Of a stretch of DNA of 64,000 nucleotides, positions 52,686 through 60,766 are shown piece by piece. Every line of letters begins with the position of its first letter. The stretch's first letter is position 1. Origin of the DNA: Caulobacteraceae bacterium (GTDB lineage Bacteria; Pseudomonadota; Alphaproteobacteria; Caulobacterales; Caulobacteraceae); the NCBI GenBank assembly GCA_947475875.1, contig CANJME010000001.1, positions 124,001 to 188,000 on the forward strand, read 5' to 3'. The notes under the pieces are model-generated. The model saw nothing but the letters and a program-made list of their open reading frames with translations. It did not search any database and was not told the origin of the DNA. Made by a program: the position numbers and the translations under genes.

Positions 52686-53138
52686 CTAGATAGCCCGGTA
52701 GCGGTGCCGCATGAAGCGGTTCCAGCCCTTTTTAGTCCGGCTCTCGACCGCGAAATAGAATCCCTCGCCGTCCTCGGCCGGCCAGTAGATCATGCGGGCC
52801 AGGCCCTGTGGCATCTGGGCTTCGAAGGCCACGGCGTCGGGATAAACATCACTGCCGTCCGACAATTTCCCCCGCGAACGCTTGCCATCGTTGGTGAAGG
52901 ACCAGAAGGCCAGGCCACCGCCCTCATCCTTTCCGAACAAGGCGACCTCGCGATAGGTCCCCCGTTCGCCCATGTTCCAGGCCGCCTCGAGGCGGATGTA
53001 GTCCTTGCCGAAGGCCTCGAAGGCGCGCTCGCAGGTCATCCCTTTGGCGGGGCCGTCGGCGGCCGGATCGCTCTTCCACTGGCCGACCAGCGACTGAAGG
53101 GGACCGAGAACCCCCCTGCCCTTCTTCCATGCCGACAT
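52686..53138 (-). CDS. Hypothetical protein, lipocalin-like strand-rich
   Basis: A 150-residue protein starting MSAWKKGRGVLGPLQSLVGQW. The LVGQWKSDPAADGP opening, followed by alternating strands (TYREVALFGKDEG, LAFWSFTNDGKRSRG, AVAFEAQMPQGLARMIYW, GFYFAVESRTKKGW), suggests a DUF1579-like or heme-binding beta barrel. A GGAGA site lies before the ATG. No signal peptide in this start; a longer frame to 53243 would add one-like residues but overlaps the divergent gene's start. Function unknown. Confidence 0.6.
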   Translation of the reverse strand: MSAWKKGRGVLGPLQSLVGQWKSDPAADGPAKGMTCERAFEAFGKDYIRLEAAWNMGERGTYREVALFGKDEGGGLAFWSFTNDGKRSRGKLSDGSDVYPDAVAFEAQMPQGLARMIYWPAEDGEGFYFAVESRTKKGWNRFMRHRYRAI

Positions 53139-53220
53139 CGCGCCCGTCTCCCCAGCTGTTGCCACTGGACAGAGGCTAATCCAGGCGTGAGGCTGGGCCA
53201 ACGACAAAGCGAGGGCGCAG

Positions 53221-54441
53221 ATGGACCGGCGGACAGCGATCATTTCAGGCGGGGCGTTTCTGGCGGCGGGCGGCCCGGCGCTGGCCAGGACGGCCCCCGA
53301 TCCGCTGTCGGGCGCGGCCCTGATGGCCGATGTGCGCGACTATGTGGACTTCGGCATCCACCACGCGGGCGGCGCCGCCGACCGGCGCACGACCGCCTGG
53401 ATGGCGGCGCACTGGAAGAAGCTCGGCTATGCGATTGAGCGGCAGGCTTTCGAGGTTCCCAATTCCGACACCACGGCCGCGCGGCTGGAGCTGGGCCGTC
53501 AGGCGCTCGAAGGATTCGCCCAGCCGCCGATCGCCTTCACGCCGCGCGGCGGGCTATCGGCGCTGCTGGTCCGCTGGGCGCCGGGCGCGGACGTGCGGGG
53601 CAAGATCGTGCTGGCCACGACGGCGCAAGGCGTGACGGCGGCCAGGGCGGCCGGCGCGGCCGCCGTGGTGCTGACGGCGGCGACCCCCTCGGGCGAGGTC
53701 GTGGCCAACAACACCCAGCCGGACGCCAAACCGGACATCCCGCTGCTGTTTCTGGCCCAGCGTCATCAGGCCCGGCTGGAGGCCGCGGCCGGAACCCCGG
53801 CGCGCCTGCGCATCGAGGGGCGCGGCGGCGTGCGCACGGCCCACAACACCATCGCCACCTCGGGGCAGGCCGGCAAATGGCTGATCATCTCGACGCCGCA
53901 GAGCGGCTGGTTCACCTGCGGCGGCGAACGGGGCCCGGGGATCGCGCTTTCCCGCGGGCTGTCTGCCTGGGCAAAGGCGGAGAGGTTGCCGGTCCGCCTG
54001 CTTTTCATCTCGACCTCGGGGCACGAGTGGCAGTACGCCGGCGCCGAGGCCTTCCAGCACCGCCCGCCGCCAAAACCGGCCGATACGGCGCTGTGGGTGC
54101 ATCTGGGCGCCACATTCGGGGCGCGGAACTATGACGGGACAAAGCCGCAGGACATTCCCAACACCGGCCGCAGCTTCATGGTGACGCCGAACCTGCTGGC
54201 CGCCGCCAGAGTCGCCTTCGCCGGCCAGCCGACCATCGGCGATCCGCTGACCGCCAATGTCTCCCGGGCCGCCGGGGAATACGTCAACATATTGAACGCC
54301 GGTTACACCAGCGCGGCAGGCTTCTGGGGCACCAACGCGGTCTTCCACACCCCGATCGACACCGCCGAGGCCACCTATCCGGCTCTGTTGGAACAGCTGG
54401 CGCGCAGCTGCGCGGCGATGATCAAGGCAAGCGTGGGGTAG
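53221..54441 (+). CDS. Exported M28-like peptidase with degenerate metal site
   Basis: A 406-residue protein with a Tat-like signal (MDRRTAIISGGAFLAAGGPALA). The region 90-190 resembles a PA-type insertion (VRGKIVLATTAQGVTAARAAGAAAVVLTAATPSG). The C-terminal half has the M28 outline: SGHEWQYAGAE in the EE position and the final ligand block FHTPIDT. However the first ligand HxD is replaced by TPQSGWF and the bridging Asp region by GERGPGI. Catalysis by the usual dinuclear zinc is therefore doubtful. It is convergent with the acyl-CoA dehydrogenase gene. Confidence 0.65.
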   Translation: MDRRTAIISGGAFLAAGGPALARTAPDPLSGAALMADVRDYVDFGIHHAGGAADRRTTAWMAAHWKKLGYAIERQAFEVPNSDTTAARLELGRQALEGFAQPPIAFTPRGGLSALLVRWAPGADVRGKIVLATTAQGVTAARAAGAAAVVLTAATPSGEVVANNTQPDAKPDIPLLFLAQRHQARLEAAAGTPARLRIEGRGGVRTAHNTIATSGQAGKWLIISTPQSGWFTCGGERGPGIALSRGLSAWAKAERLPVRLLFISTSGHEWQYAGAEAFQHRPPPKPADTALWVHLGATFGARNYDGTKPQDIPNTGRSFMVTPNLLAAARVAFAGQPTIGDPLTANVSRAAGEYVNILNAGYTSAAGFWGTNAVFHTPIDTAEATYPALLEQLARSCAAMIKASVG

Positions 54442-54444
54442 AGC

Positions 54445-55614
54445 TCAGTAGCTCTTCGGCAAGCCCAGCACCTTTTCGGCGATGTAGTTGAGGATCATTT
54501 CGCGGCTGACGGGGGCAATGCGGGCGATCATGATCTCGCGGAAAAACCGCTCAACGTCGTATTCCTGGGCATAGCCCATGCCTCCGTGGGTGAGAACGGC
54601 GGTTTCGCAGGCGGCGAAGGCGGCCTCGCCGGCGAGGTATTTGGCGGCGTTGGCCTCGGCCCCGCAATCCTTGCCCGCGTCGTGCAAGGCGGCGGCCTTG
54701 AAGGCCATCAGATTGGCCGCTTCCAGCCCCGCCCACGCCCGGGCCAGCGGGTGAGCGATGCCCTGGTTCTGGCCGATGGGGCGGCCGAAGACCACGCGGG
54801 TCTTGGCGTAGTCGGCCGCACGGGCCAGGGCGCACCGGCCAATGCCGACCGCTTCGGTGGCGACCAGCACGCGTTCGGGATTAAGACCTTCCAATAAATA
54901 TCGGAAACCTTTGCCTTCTTCGCCGATGAGATTCTCGACCGGGACTTCCAGATCGTCGATGAAGACGCTGTTGGAATCCACCGCCTTGCGGCCCATTTTC
55001 GGGATCACCGTGGCGGTCACATGGCCCGGCGTCATATCGGCGTAGAACAGCGACAGGCCCTCGGTGGGCTTTTTCACCTCATCGCGCGGGGTGGTGCGGG
55101 CGACGATGAGGATCTTGTTGGCTTCCTGGGCGACGCTCGTCCAGATCTTGCGGCCGTTGATGATGTAGCGATCGCCCTTTTTGACCGCCCGGGTCTTCAG
55201 ATTGGTGGTGTCGAGCCCGGAATCCGGTTCGGTGACGCCGAAGCACAGCCTGTCCTCTCTGGAGATCAGCCGGGGAATCGCCCGCGCCCGCAGCTCGGCC
55301 GAACCGAACTTCACCAACGGCATGGGGCCAAAGATGTTCATGTGCACGGCGCTGGCGCCGGTTTGCCCCGCGCCGGACTGGGCCACGGCCTGCATGACCA
55401 GCGCTGCTTCGGTCAGCCCCAGCCCCGAGCCGCCGAACTGCGCCGGCATGGCCATGCCGATCCAGCCGCCCTCGGCGAAGGCGTCGACAAAAGCCTGCGG
55501 AAAGGCCCCGGTCTGGTCGCAGCCGCGCCAGTAGGCGGCGTCAAAGCGCGCGCACAGCCGCTCGACGCTGTCGCGGATTTCCTGTTGGGCCTCGGTGAGC
55601 CAGAATTCGGACAT
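54445..55614 (-). CDS. Acyl-CoA dehydrogenase family protein
   Basis: A 389-residue FAD enzyme that oxidises acyl-CoA thioesters in the cytoplasm. Visible are the N-terminal helical domain (QQEIRDSVERLCARFD), the FAD-binding segments FGVTEPDSGLDTTNLKT and IINGRKIWTSVA, and the C-terminal QNQGIAHPLARAW and THGGMGYAQEYDVERFFREI, the latter with a typical dehydrogenase C-terminus. Chain-length specificity is not clear. It is not linked to other beta-oxidation genes except the distant enoyl-CoA hydratase. Confidence 0.92.
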   Translation of the reverse strand: MSEFWLTEAQQEIRDSVERLCARFDAAYWRGCDQTGAFPQAFVDAFAEGGWIGMAMPAQFGGSGLGLTEAALVMQAVAQSGAGQTGASAVHMNIFGPMPLVKFGSAELRARAIPRLISREDRLCFGVTEPDSGLDTTNLKTRAVKKGDRYIINGRKIWTSVAQEANKILIVARTTPRDEVKKPTEGLSLFYADMTPGHVTATVIPKMGRKAVDSNSVFIDDLEVPVENLIGEEGKGFRYLLEGLNPERVLVATEAVGIGRCALARAADYAKTRVVFGRPIGQNQGIAHPLARAWAGLEAANLMAFKAAALHDAGKDCGAEANAAKYLAGEAAFAACETAVLTHGGMGYAQEYDVERFFREIMIARIAPVSREMILNYIAEKVLGLPKSY

Positions 55615-55686
55615 GCGCCCCCTCTCCCGCGGAACCTTATTTTGGTTTCACAGACATGTCATGGTGGCGGCCTAGCCGGTGATGCC

Positions 55687-58017
55687 ATGAAACGACTCGC
55701 ACCCATCCTCATCCTCGCCCTGGTCGCGCCGCTGATCGCCTCGGCCGCCGGCTCGTCCGGCCCCGGCTGGTACAAGGGCGACCTGCACGTTCATGACGAC
55801 CACTCCAGCGACGGGTCCCTGCCCCGCCAGCGCAACCGCGACCGGGCCAAGGGCAACAACTCGGTCGCTGACCAGATCGGCCAGGCGACCAAACAAGGCC
55901 TGCAGTGGCTGCCGCTGACCGATCACCGCACCTATGACCAGCACTACGATCCCTTGTGGGAGTCTTCGAGCCTGCTGCTCATCCCCGGCGAGGAGGCCAA
56001 CGGCAGCCCCCACTCCACAGCGTTCGGCGGGACCGATTCCATCGTTCAGGGCGCCGAGCGGCCCGGCGCGCCGCTCGCCCACATCCAGCAGTCGGTGTGG
56101 GACGCCCATGCCCAAGGCGCGGTCTGGACCATCGCTCACCCGGACGACGGCGAGACCAACGATGACGGCACGCCCAACGTCCGCGCCAGCGTCCAGGGCG
56201 TTGATCTGGTCGAGATGTGGAACAAGGCCAGCGATATCGAGAAGGAAATCGCCTACAGCGAAAACCGCTGGAACGCCGGCTTCCGCTACGGGATTGCCGG
56301 GGCCAGCGACAGCCACTTCCGCGAATACTGGGACTGGCAGGGGCCGAGCCTGCCGACCACCAACGTCTTCGCCGCCGCCTGGAACGAGCGCGGCATTCTG
56401 GAAGGCCTGCGGGCCGGGCACACGAGCCTGTCCTGGTACGCCTATGGCCCGAAAGTGACGATCAGCACCGACCTGGGCGGGCGGGCCTACAAGGCCAACG
56501 GCGGCGATGAGGTGTTCGCCAAAGCCGGGACCAGAGGCCACCTGCGGGTGAGCGTGCAGCGCGCGGCGGGACTAAAGGTGCTGATCTACAAGAGTCCGGG
56601 CCGCAGCGCCGGGGTGTTCAAGACCTTCACCCCGACGAAGGACGCCGAGACTTACACCATCGACATCACCGCCCCCGCGGCGGCCGACTGGTACCGCGTC
56701 GAGGTCAGAAGCAATGATACGGTCGATCCGACTAACCGCCGGGACTCCAACCTGAAGGCCGCTGTCTCGCCGCTGTTCATTTCGCCGGGACCGGTGGCGG
56801 CTCGCCCAGAGACGCCCCTCCCCGCCGATGCCGGAACCGATGACGGCGCTGCACTGGCCGCCGGTTCAGCCAACGCCTTCGCAGGCTTCCCGGACATCGC
56901 GGTCGAAAGCGGTGTCACTCACCTCGTCGCTGAAACCCACGGCGCCGCGTCCAGCCTGATCGTCTATCGGCGGCAGGAGGCCAAGGGGTGGAGCGCGCCT
57001 ATGACGCTGAGCAGCAAGGCTCTGGCGCGCTTTCCAAAGGTCGCCGCCCGCGGCCGCGATGTGTGGGTGACCTGGCAAGAAGACGCCAAACAGGTCCCCC
57101 ACCGCCCGACCATCATGCTGCGCCACTCGTCCGATGGCGGCCGCAGCTGGCCAAAGGCGCAGGTGATCCGAGCCCTGAACGGCCGGGCCGAGCATCCCGA
57201 CATCGCCATCGCCGCCAATGGCCATCCGGTTCTGGTCTGGCAGGAGATCGCCGCGGGCCAGCCATTCGACGTGATGGTCCAGGAAGTCGGCGCCGACGCT
57301 GAGCCAAAGAACCTGACCCGGGCGGGAAAGGTGATTTCCGCCGGCTCGCCCGACGACACCCGCTCGGCGCGCTATCCGGCCTCGGTCTGGCCGGCCGTGA
57401 CCACGGCGGCGGACGGCCGCGTCGCCGTCGCCTGGCAGGACAACCGCACCGACATCGATCCCCTGTGGACCGGCTCGGAAGCGGCTGCCGGCACCAACCC
57501 CGACAACTGGCAGATTCAGGTTGTCACCCGCGCCGCCGGCCTCTGGGGGCCATTGGTCAGCCTGGGCGCCGACGACCGCGCCGATCGCCACCCGGACATC
57601 GCGTTCGGGACGAAAGGCGACCTGGCCCTCGCCTGGGAAACCAAGACCCTCAATCCGGCGGGCGCGAACCTGTCTATCCTGGCGGCGGTTTCCACCGACG
57701 GCGGGGCGCGGTTTTCCGCGCCGGTGACCGTGGGCGCCGAGCCGCGCGCCATGGGCCAGCACCCGCGGCTGGGTGTCGACGCGGATGGTTCGGTGCGGGC
57801 GGTCTGGTACGACAGCCGCTCGGTCGACTGGCGCTGGCAGGTGATGACGGCGGTGCTGCGCGTCAATGGCTGGAGCGCCGGAGCCCTGCTGAACGGCAAG
57901 GGGATCAACACCTGGCCGGCGACGGCAGGCGGCCAGATCGTCTTTGCCAGCACGCGGGGAGCGGTGCGGCTACAGCGGGATCAGACACAGCAGGTGTTTG
58001 TGGTGAAGGCGAGGTAG
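55687..58017 (+). CDS. Exported PHP-domain metallohydrolase fused to Asp-box repeats
   Basis: A 776-residue protein with a signal peptide (KRLAPILILALVAPLIASAAG). The CehA/McbA-type PHP metallohydrolase domain spans about 28-290, with metal ligands in KGDLHVHDDHSSDG (HxH), PLTDHRTYDQ, IAHPDDG and GASDSHFREY. The second half (about 390-770) contains sialidase-like Asp-box blades, including SDGGRSWPK and STDGGARFS plus repeated VAWQD/VWYDSR strands, indicating a beta-propeller. The ATG at 55687 is used because the long frame upstream crosses the divergent gene. Probably a secreted phosphoesterase or ester hydrolase with a binding propeller; substrate unknown. Confidence 0.82.
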   Translation: MKRLAPILILALVAPLIASAAGSSGPGWYKGDLHVHDDHSSDGSLPRQRNRDRAKGNNSVADQIGQATKQGLQWLPLTDHRTYDQHYDPLWESSSLLLIPGEEANGSPHSTAFGGTDSIVQGAERPGAPLAHIQQSVWDAHAQGAVWTIAHPDDGETNDDGTPNVRASVQGVDLVEMWNKASDIEKEIAYSENRWNAGFRYGIAGASDSHFREYWDWQGPSLPTTNVFAAAWNERGILEGLRAGHTSLSWYAYGPKVTISTDLGGRAYKANGGDEVFAKAGTRGHLRVSVQRAAGLKVLIYKSPGRSAGVFKTFTPTKDAETYTIDITAPAAADWYRVEVRSNDTVDPTNRRDSNLKAAVSPLFISPGPVAARPETPLPADAGTDDGAALAAGSANAFAGFPDIAVESGVTHLVAETHGAASSLIVYRRQEAKGWSAPMTLSSKALARFPKVAARGRDVWVTWQEDAKQVPHRPTIMLRHSSDGGRSWPKAQVIRALNGRAEHPDIAIAANGHPVLVWQEIAAGQPFDVMVQEVGADAEPKNLTRAGKVISAGSPDDTRSARYPASVWPAVTTAADGRVAVAWQDNRTDIDPLWTGSEAAAGTNPDNWQIQVVTRAAGLWGPLVSLGADDRADRHPDIAFGTKGDLALAWETKTLNPAGANLSILAAVSTDGGARFSAPVTVGAEPRAMGQHPRLGVDADGSVRAVWYDSRSVDWRWQVMTAVLRVNGWSAGALLNGKGINTWPATAGGQIVFASTRGAVRLQRDQTQQVFVVKAR

Positions 58018-58066
58018 AATTCCACGTTGCGCTAACGGCGCATACGCGCCTGCTTGAGCGCGTTAG
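58018..58066 (+). repeat. Short palindromic element, copy C
   Basis: Directly after the PHP gene lies TTCCACGTTGCGCTAACGGC, then GCATACGCGCC and TTGAGCGCGTTAGC. GCTAACG and CGTTAGC form an outer stem and GGCGC-ATAC-GCGCC an inner one. It resembles copies A (26618) and B (38698) and may act as a bidirectional terminator against the convergent toxin gene. Confidence 0.5.
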
Positions 58067-58545
58067 CTCCGCCCAAACAGATAGTTCAGCCACAGCGGGC
58101 TCGTTTGCGGCTGGCGCCAATCCATGGCGGCGGCGGTCTGGGTCCAGGGGTTGAACACCTTCACCCGGCCGGCCTTGAAGGCGGCCGGCTCGCGGGTCAC
58201 CAGGGTCAGGCCATGCTCGAGCGCCGTCGCCGCCAGCAGGCCGTTGCGCCCGTCGGCATAGGCCAGGTCCCGCCGCCTGCGCGCCACCTTGTCGTCCACC
58301 GGCAGGACACGGCCTTCGAAGGCCTTGTCTACCTGCTCGCCCAGCCAGTCGCGGACCGTAGACCCGCCGGCCCGGTCCTTGCGCATCAGCCGGCCGGCCT
58401 GAGCATCGATCTCCAGCAGGGTGAGCGCCGAGATGAACAGGTCCTCGCGCGGCGTTCGCCGGGCCCAGTCGGCGAGATTCGGATCGGCGCCTTCCAGCAG
58501 CGGCCGGCCCAGGGCAAAGACGACGGAGGTGTCGAGCAGGAACAT
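58063..58545 (-). CDS. PIN-domain toxin of a toxin-antitoxin pair, VapC/FitB-like
   Basis: A 160-residue PIN protein. The first acidic residues are present: D5 (LLDTSV) and E45 (LTLLEID). The third canonical Asp (DxxIAATA) reads N101 in GRNGLLAATAL, and the fourth (TRNxxDF) reads A122 in TREPAAF. Ribonuclease activity may be reduced or use D98 instead. A ~20-residue C-terminal tail exceeds typical VapC length. It overlaps the antitoxin gene by one base. Confidence 0.8.
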   Translation of the reverse strand: MFLLDTSVVFALGRPLLEGADPNLADWARRTPREDLFISALTLLEIDAQAGRLMRKDRAGGSTVRDWLGEQVDKAFEGRVLPVDDKVARRRRDLAYADGRNGLLAATALEHGLTLVTREPAAFKAGRVKVFNPWTQTAAAMDWRQPQTSPLWLNYLFGRS

Positions 58546-58787
58546 CAGAACTCGCCCCAGACGGCGGCGAGCGCCGGGCGCGTCTCGGCTACCGGGACCG
58601 GCAGTCCCGGCCGGGCCAGCGCTTCGAGAATGGACCCGCTCTCGCCGCTCAACTGGCGAAAGGTCTCAATGCTCATCAGCACATGGGTGGGCCGTCCACG
58701 GTCGGTGACGAACACCGGTTCGGCCAGCGCCGCGCGCTTGGCCTGGCCGATGTCCTGGTTGAATTCCCGGCTGCCGATAACGCGCAT
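58545..58787 (-). CDS. Phd/YefM-family antitoxin
   Basis: An 80-residue protein starting MRVIGSREFNQDIGQAKRAALAEPVFVTDRG, with the Phd/YefM dimerisation and DNA-binding layout (FNQDIGQAKRAA, PVFVTDRGRPTHVLMSIETFRQL), followed by a toxin-binding tail. It precedes the PIN toxin with a one-base overlap and should repress its own promoter through the palindrome at 58825-58837. Confidence 0.85.
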   Translation of the reverse strand: MRVIGSREFNQDIGQAKRAALAEPVFVTDRGRPTHVLMSIETFRQLSGESGSILEALARPGLPVPVAETRPALAAVWGEF

Positions 58788-58824
58788 GCGGCCCCTCTCT
58801 TTTGCAGATCACACCCCTATATTT

Positions 58825-58837
58825 GTAACTATGTTAC
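58825..58837. promoter_or_regulatory. Putative operator of the toxin-antitoxin pair
   Basis: GTAAC and GTTAC form a 5+3+5 inverted repeat in an A/T-rich stretch ~38-50 bp upstream of the antitoxin start, a usual position for autorepression. The rest of 58788-58982 contains the divergent promoter of the antiporter gene; no further gene is visible. Confidence 0.4.
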
Positions 58838-58982
58838 TACAATGTTGTCGTGAGGCAACAGATAAAACCCTTTAAGAATAAAAGAGTTAGAGAATCCGGT
58901 CGATTTTCGATTCCGCCCTTGCGCGCCCGACGCAATTTCAGCCTCCTCTGGCGCACACCAGCCAGACAGCGGGGGGAAATCC

Positions 58983-60353
58983 GTGTCCGACATACTCGAT
59001 AGCCTGACCCAGACCATCACCGGCCTGCTCTCGCCCCACGGCCCAGCCGTGGCGGCGGCGGCCACAAGCTATACGCCGACCGACTTTTCGGTCCGCTTCT
59101 TCCTGCAGCTGGCGATCATCATCGTTGCCTGCCGGGTGGTGGGCTGGGTCGGCCAGAAGCTGCTCAAGCAGCCGCAGGTGGTGGGCGAGATGATCGCCGG
59201 CGTCATCCTCGGCCCCTCGCTGCTGGGCCTGCTCTTCCCCGGATTTTCCACCGCCGTCTTCCCCAAGGAGAGCAAGAACATGCTCTATGTCGGCGCCCAG
59301 TTCGGCGTCGGCCTTTACATGTTCATGGTCGGCACCACCTTCCGGGCCGACCTGTTCAAGTCGAAGGCCCGCAGCGCCATGGCCGTTTCGGCCTCCGGCA
59401 TCGCCGCCCCGTTCCTGATCGCCATCCTGATCACCCCGTGGCTGCTCACCGTGCCCGGCCTCTTCGCGGCGGGTATCAGCCAGGCCAACGCCACCCTGTT
59501 CATGGGCGCCTGCATCGCGCTCACCGCCTTTCCCATGCTGGCCCGCATCATCAACGAGCGGGGGCTCTCGGGCTCCGCGCTGGGCACCCTCTCGCTCACC
59601 GCCGGCGCCTTCGACGACGCCGCCTCCTGGTGTGTGCTGGCCATTGTGCTGGCGACTTTCGGCGCGGGGCCCGGCGTCGCGGTCCTGGCCATCGCCGGGG
59701 GCGTTTCCTACGCCTTGCTCACCGTCTTCGTCCTTCGCCCGCTGATGGCCCCGCTGGGCCGCATGGTCGAGGCGCGTGGCGAGATGACCTACACAATCCT
59801 CGCCATCACCATGATCGGCTTCTTCCTCTCGGCCTTCATCATGGACGCGGTCGGCATCCACGCCATCTTCGGCGGCTTCATCTTCGGCACGGCCGTGCCG
59901 CGCGGCCGGTTCGTCGAGGAGCTGAAGAAGAAGGTCGAGCCCGTCGCCGTGGTCGTGCTCTTGCCGATGTTCTTCACCTTCTCGGGCCTCAACACCCGCA
60001 TGGACATGGTCAACACGCCCTACCTGCTGATGATCGCGGGCGCGATCCTGGTTGCCTCGATCGCCGCCAAGGGCCTGGCCTGCTACGTCGCCGCCCGGCT
60101 GTCGGGAGAGGATAACGCCACCGCGCTGGGCATCGGCGCCCTGATGAACTCGCGCGGACTGATGGAGCTGATCATCATCAACATTGGCCTGCAAAAGGGC
60201 ATCATCGGCCCGGCCCTGTTCTCCATGCTGGTGCTGATGGCCATCGTCACCACCGTGATGGCGAGCCCCCTCTTCGAACTCGTCTACGGCAAGAAAGCCC
60301 GCGAACGCGGCGAGCTGGAAGCCGTCGACGGGCTGGTGAGGGCCGACGCCTAG
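58983..60353 (+). CDS. CPA2-family cation:proton antiporter
   Basis: A 456-residue inner-membrane antiporter (KefB/NhaS3-like) with ~12-13 helices. Family features: KQPQVVGEMIAGVILGPSLLGLLFPG (helix 2 and following), FMVGTTFRADLF, TAFPMLARIINERGL and AGAFDDAASWCVLAIVL, containing the ion-site Asp pair region, and ALMNSRGLMELIIINIGL near the end. There is no TrkA-N regulatory domain. The GTG start at 58983 follows a GGGGGAAAT site. Na+/H+ or K+/H+ exchange is likely. Its stop overlaps the convergent EVE gene by four bases. Confidence 0.92.
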   Translation: MSDILDSLTQTITGLLSPHGPAVAAAATSYTPTDFSVRFFLQLAIIIVACRVVGWVGQKLLKQPQVVGEMIAGVILGPSLLGLLFPGFSTAVFPKESKNMLYVGAQFGVGLYMFMVGTTFRADLFKSKARSAMAVSASGIAAPFLIAILITPWLLTVPGLFAAGISQANATLFMGACIALTAFPMLARIINERGLSGSALGTLSLTAGAFDDAASWCVLAIVLATFGAGPGVAVLAIAGGVSYALLTVFVLRPLMAPLGRMVEARGEMTYTILAITMIGFFLSAFIMDAVGIHAIFGGFIFGTAVPRGRFVEELKKKVEPVAVVVLLPMFFTFSGLNTRMDMVNTPYLLMIAGAILVASIAAKGLACYVAARLSGEDNATALGIGALMNSRGLMELIIINIGLQKGIIGPALFSMLVLMAIVTTVMASPLFELVYGKKARERGELEAVDGLVRADA

Positions 60354-60757
60354 GCGCCCGCCAGTTTCAGCATCCTGGCCCACTCCAGATCGCTCACCGG
60401 CGAAACCGACAGCCGGTTCTGGCGGATCATTTCCATCTTTGAGAGCACCGGGTCGGCCTTGATTGCGGCGAGAAGCACCTCGTTCGGGAGCGCGCGCACC
60501 GGCGCCAGCTCGACGGCGACGAACCGGCCGGTGGGGTCGGACTTGTCGGGGAAGGCCGTCTTCACGATCCTGGCGATCCCCACCACCGCCTTGCCCTCAT
60601 TCGAGTGGTAGAAGAACGCCTCGTCGCCTTCCTTCATGGCCTTCAGGTGCAGGGCGGCGGCGTTGTTGCGCACGCCGTCCCAGGTGGTCCGCCCATCGCG
60701 CGTCAGGTCGGCATAGGAATAGACATTGGGTTCGGACTTCACGAGCCAATGGGCCAT
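60350..60757 (-). CDS. EVE-domain protein
   Basis: A 135-residue PUA-like EVE domain protein (THYN1 type): HWLVKSEPNVYSYADLTRDGRTTWDGVRNNAAALHLKAMKEGDEAFFYHSNEGKAVVGIARI. These proteins bind modified bases in nucleic acids; those in free-living bacteria without restriction neighbours are thought to act in RNA or tRNA handling. No restriction or CRISPR genes are adjacent. It lies 9 bp after the M20 gene start side and likely shares its transcript with none. Confidence 0.93.
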   Translation of the reverse strand: MAHWLVKSEPNVYSYADLTRDGRTTWDGVRNNAAALHLKAMKEGDEAFFYHSNEGKAVVGIARIVKTAFPDKSDPTGRFVAVELAPVRALPNEVLLAAIKADPVLSKMEMIRQNRLSVSPVSDLEWARMLKLAGA

Positions 60758-60766
60758 GGCGGCTCC

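Noticed and set aside
58938-60383. 481-codon minus-strand frame opposite the antiporter
   Set aside because: It is rich in Gly/Asp/Arg/His with no domain and mirrors membrane helices on the other strand.
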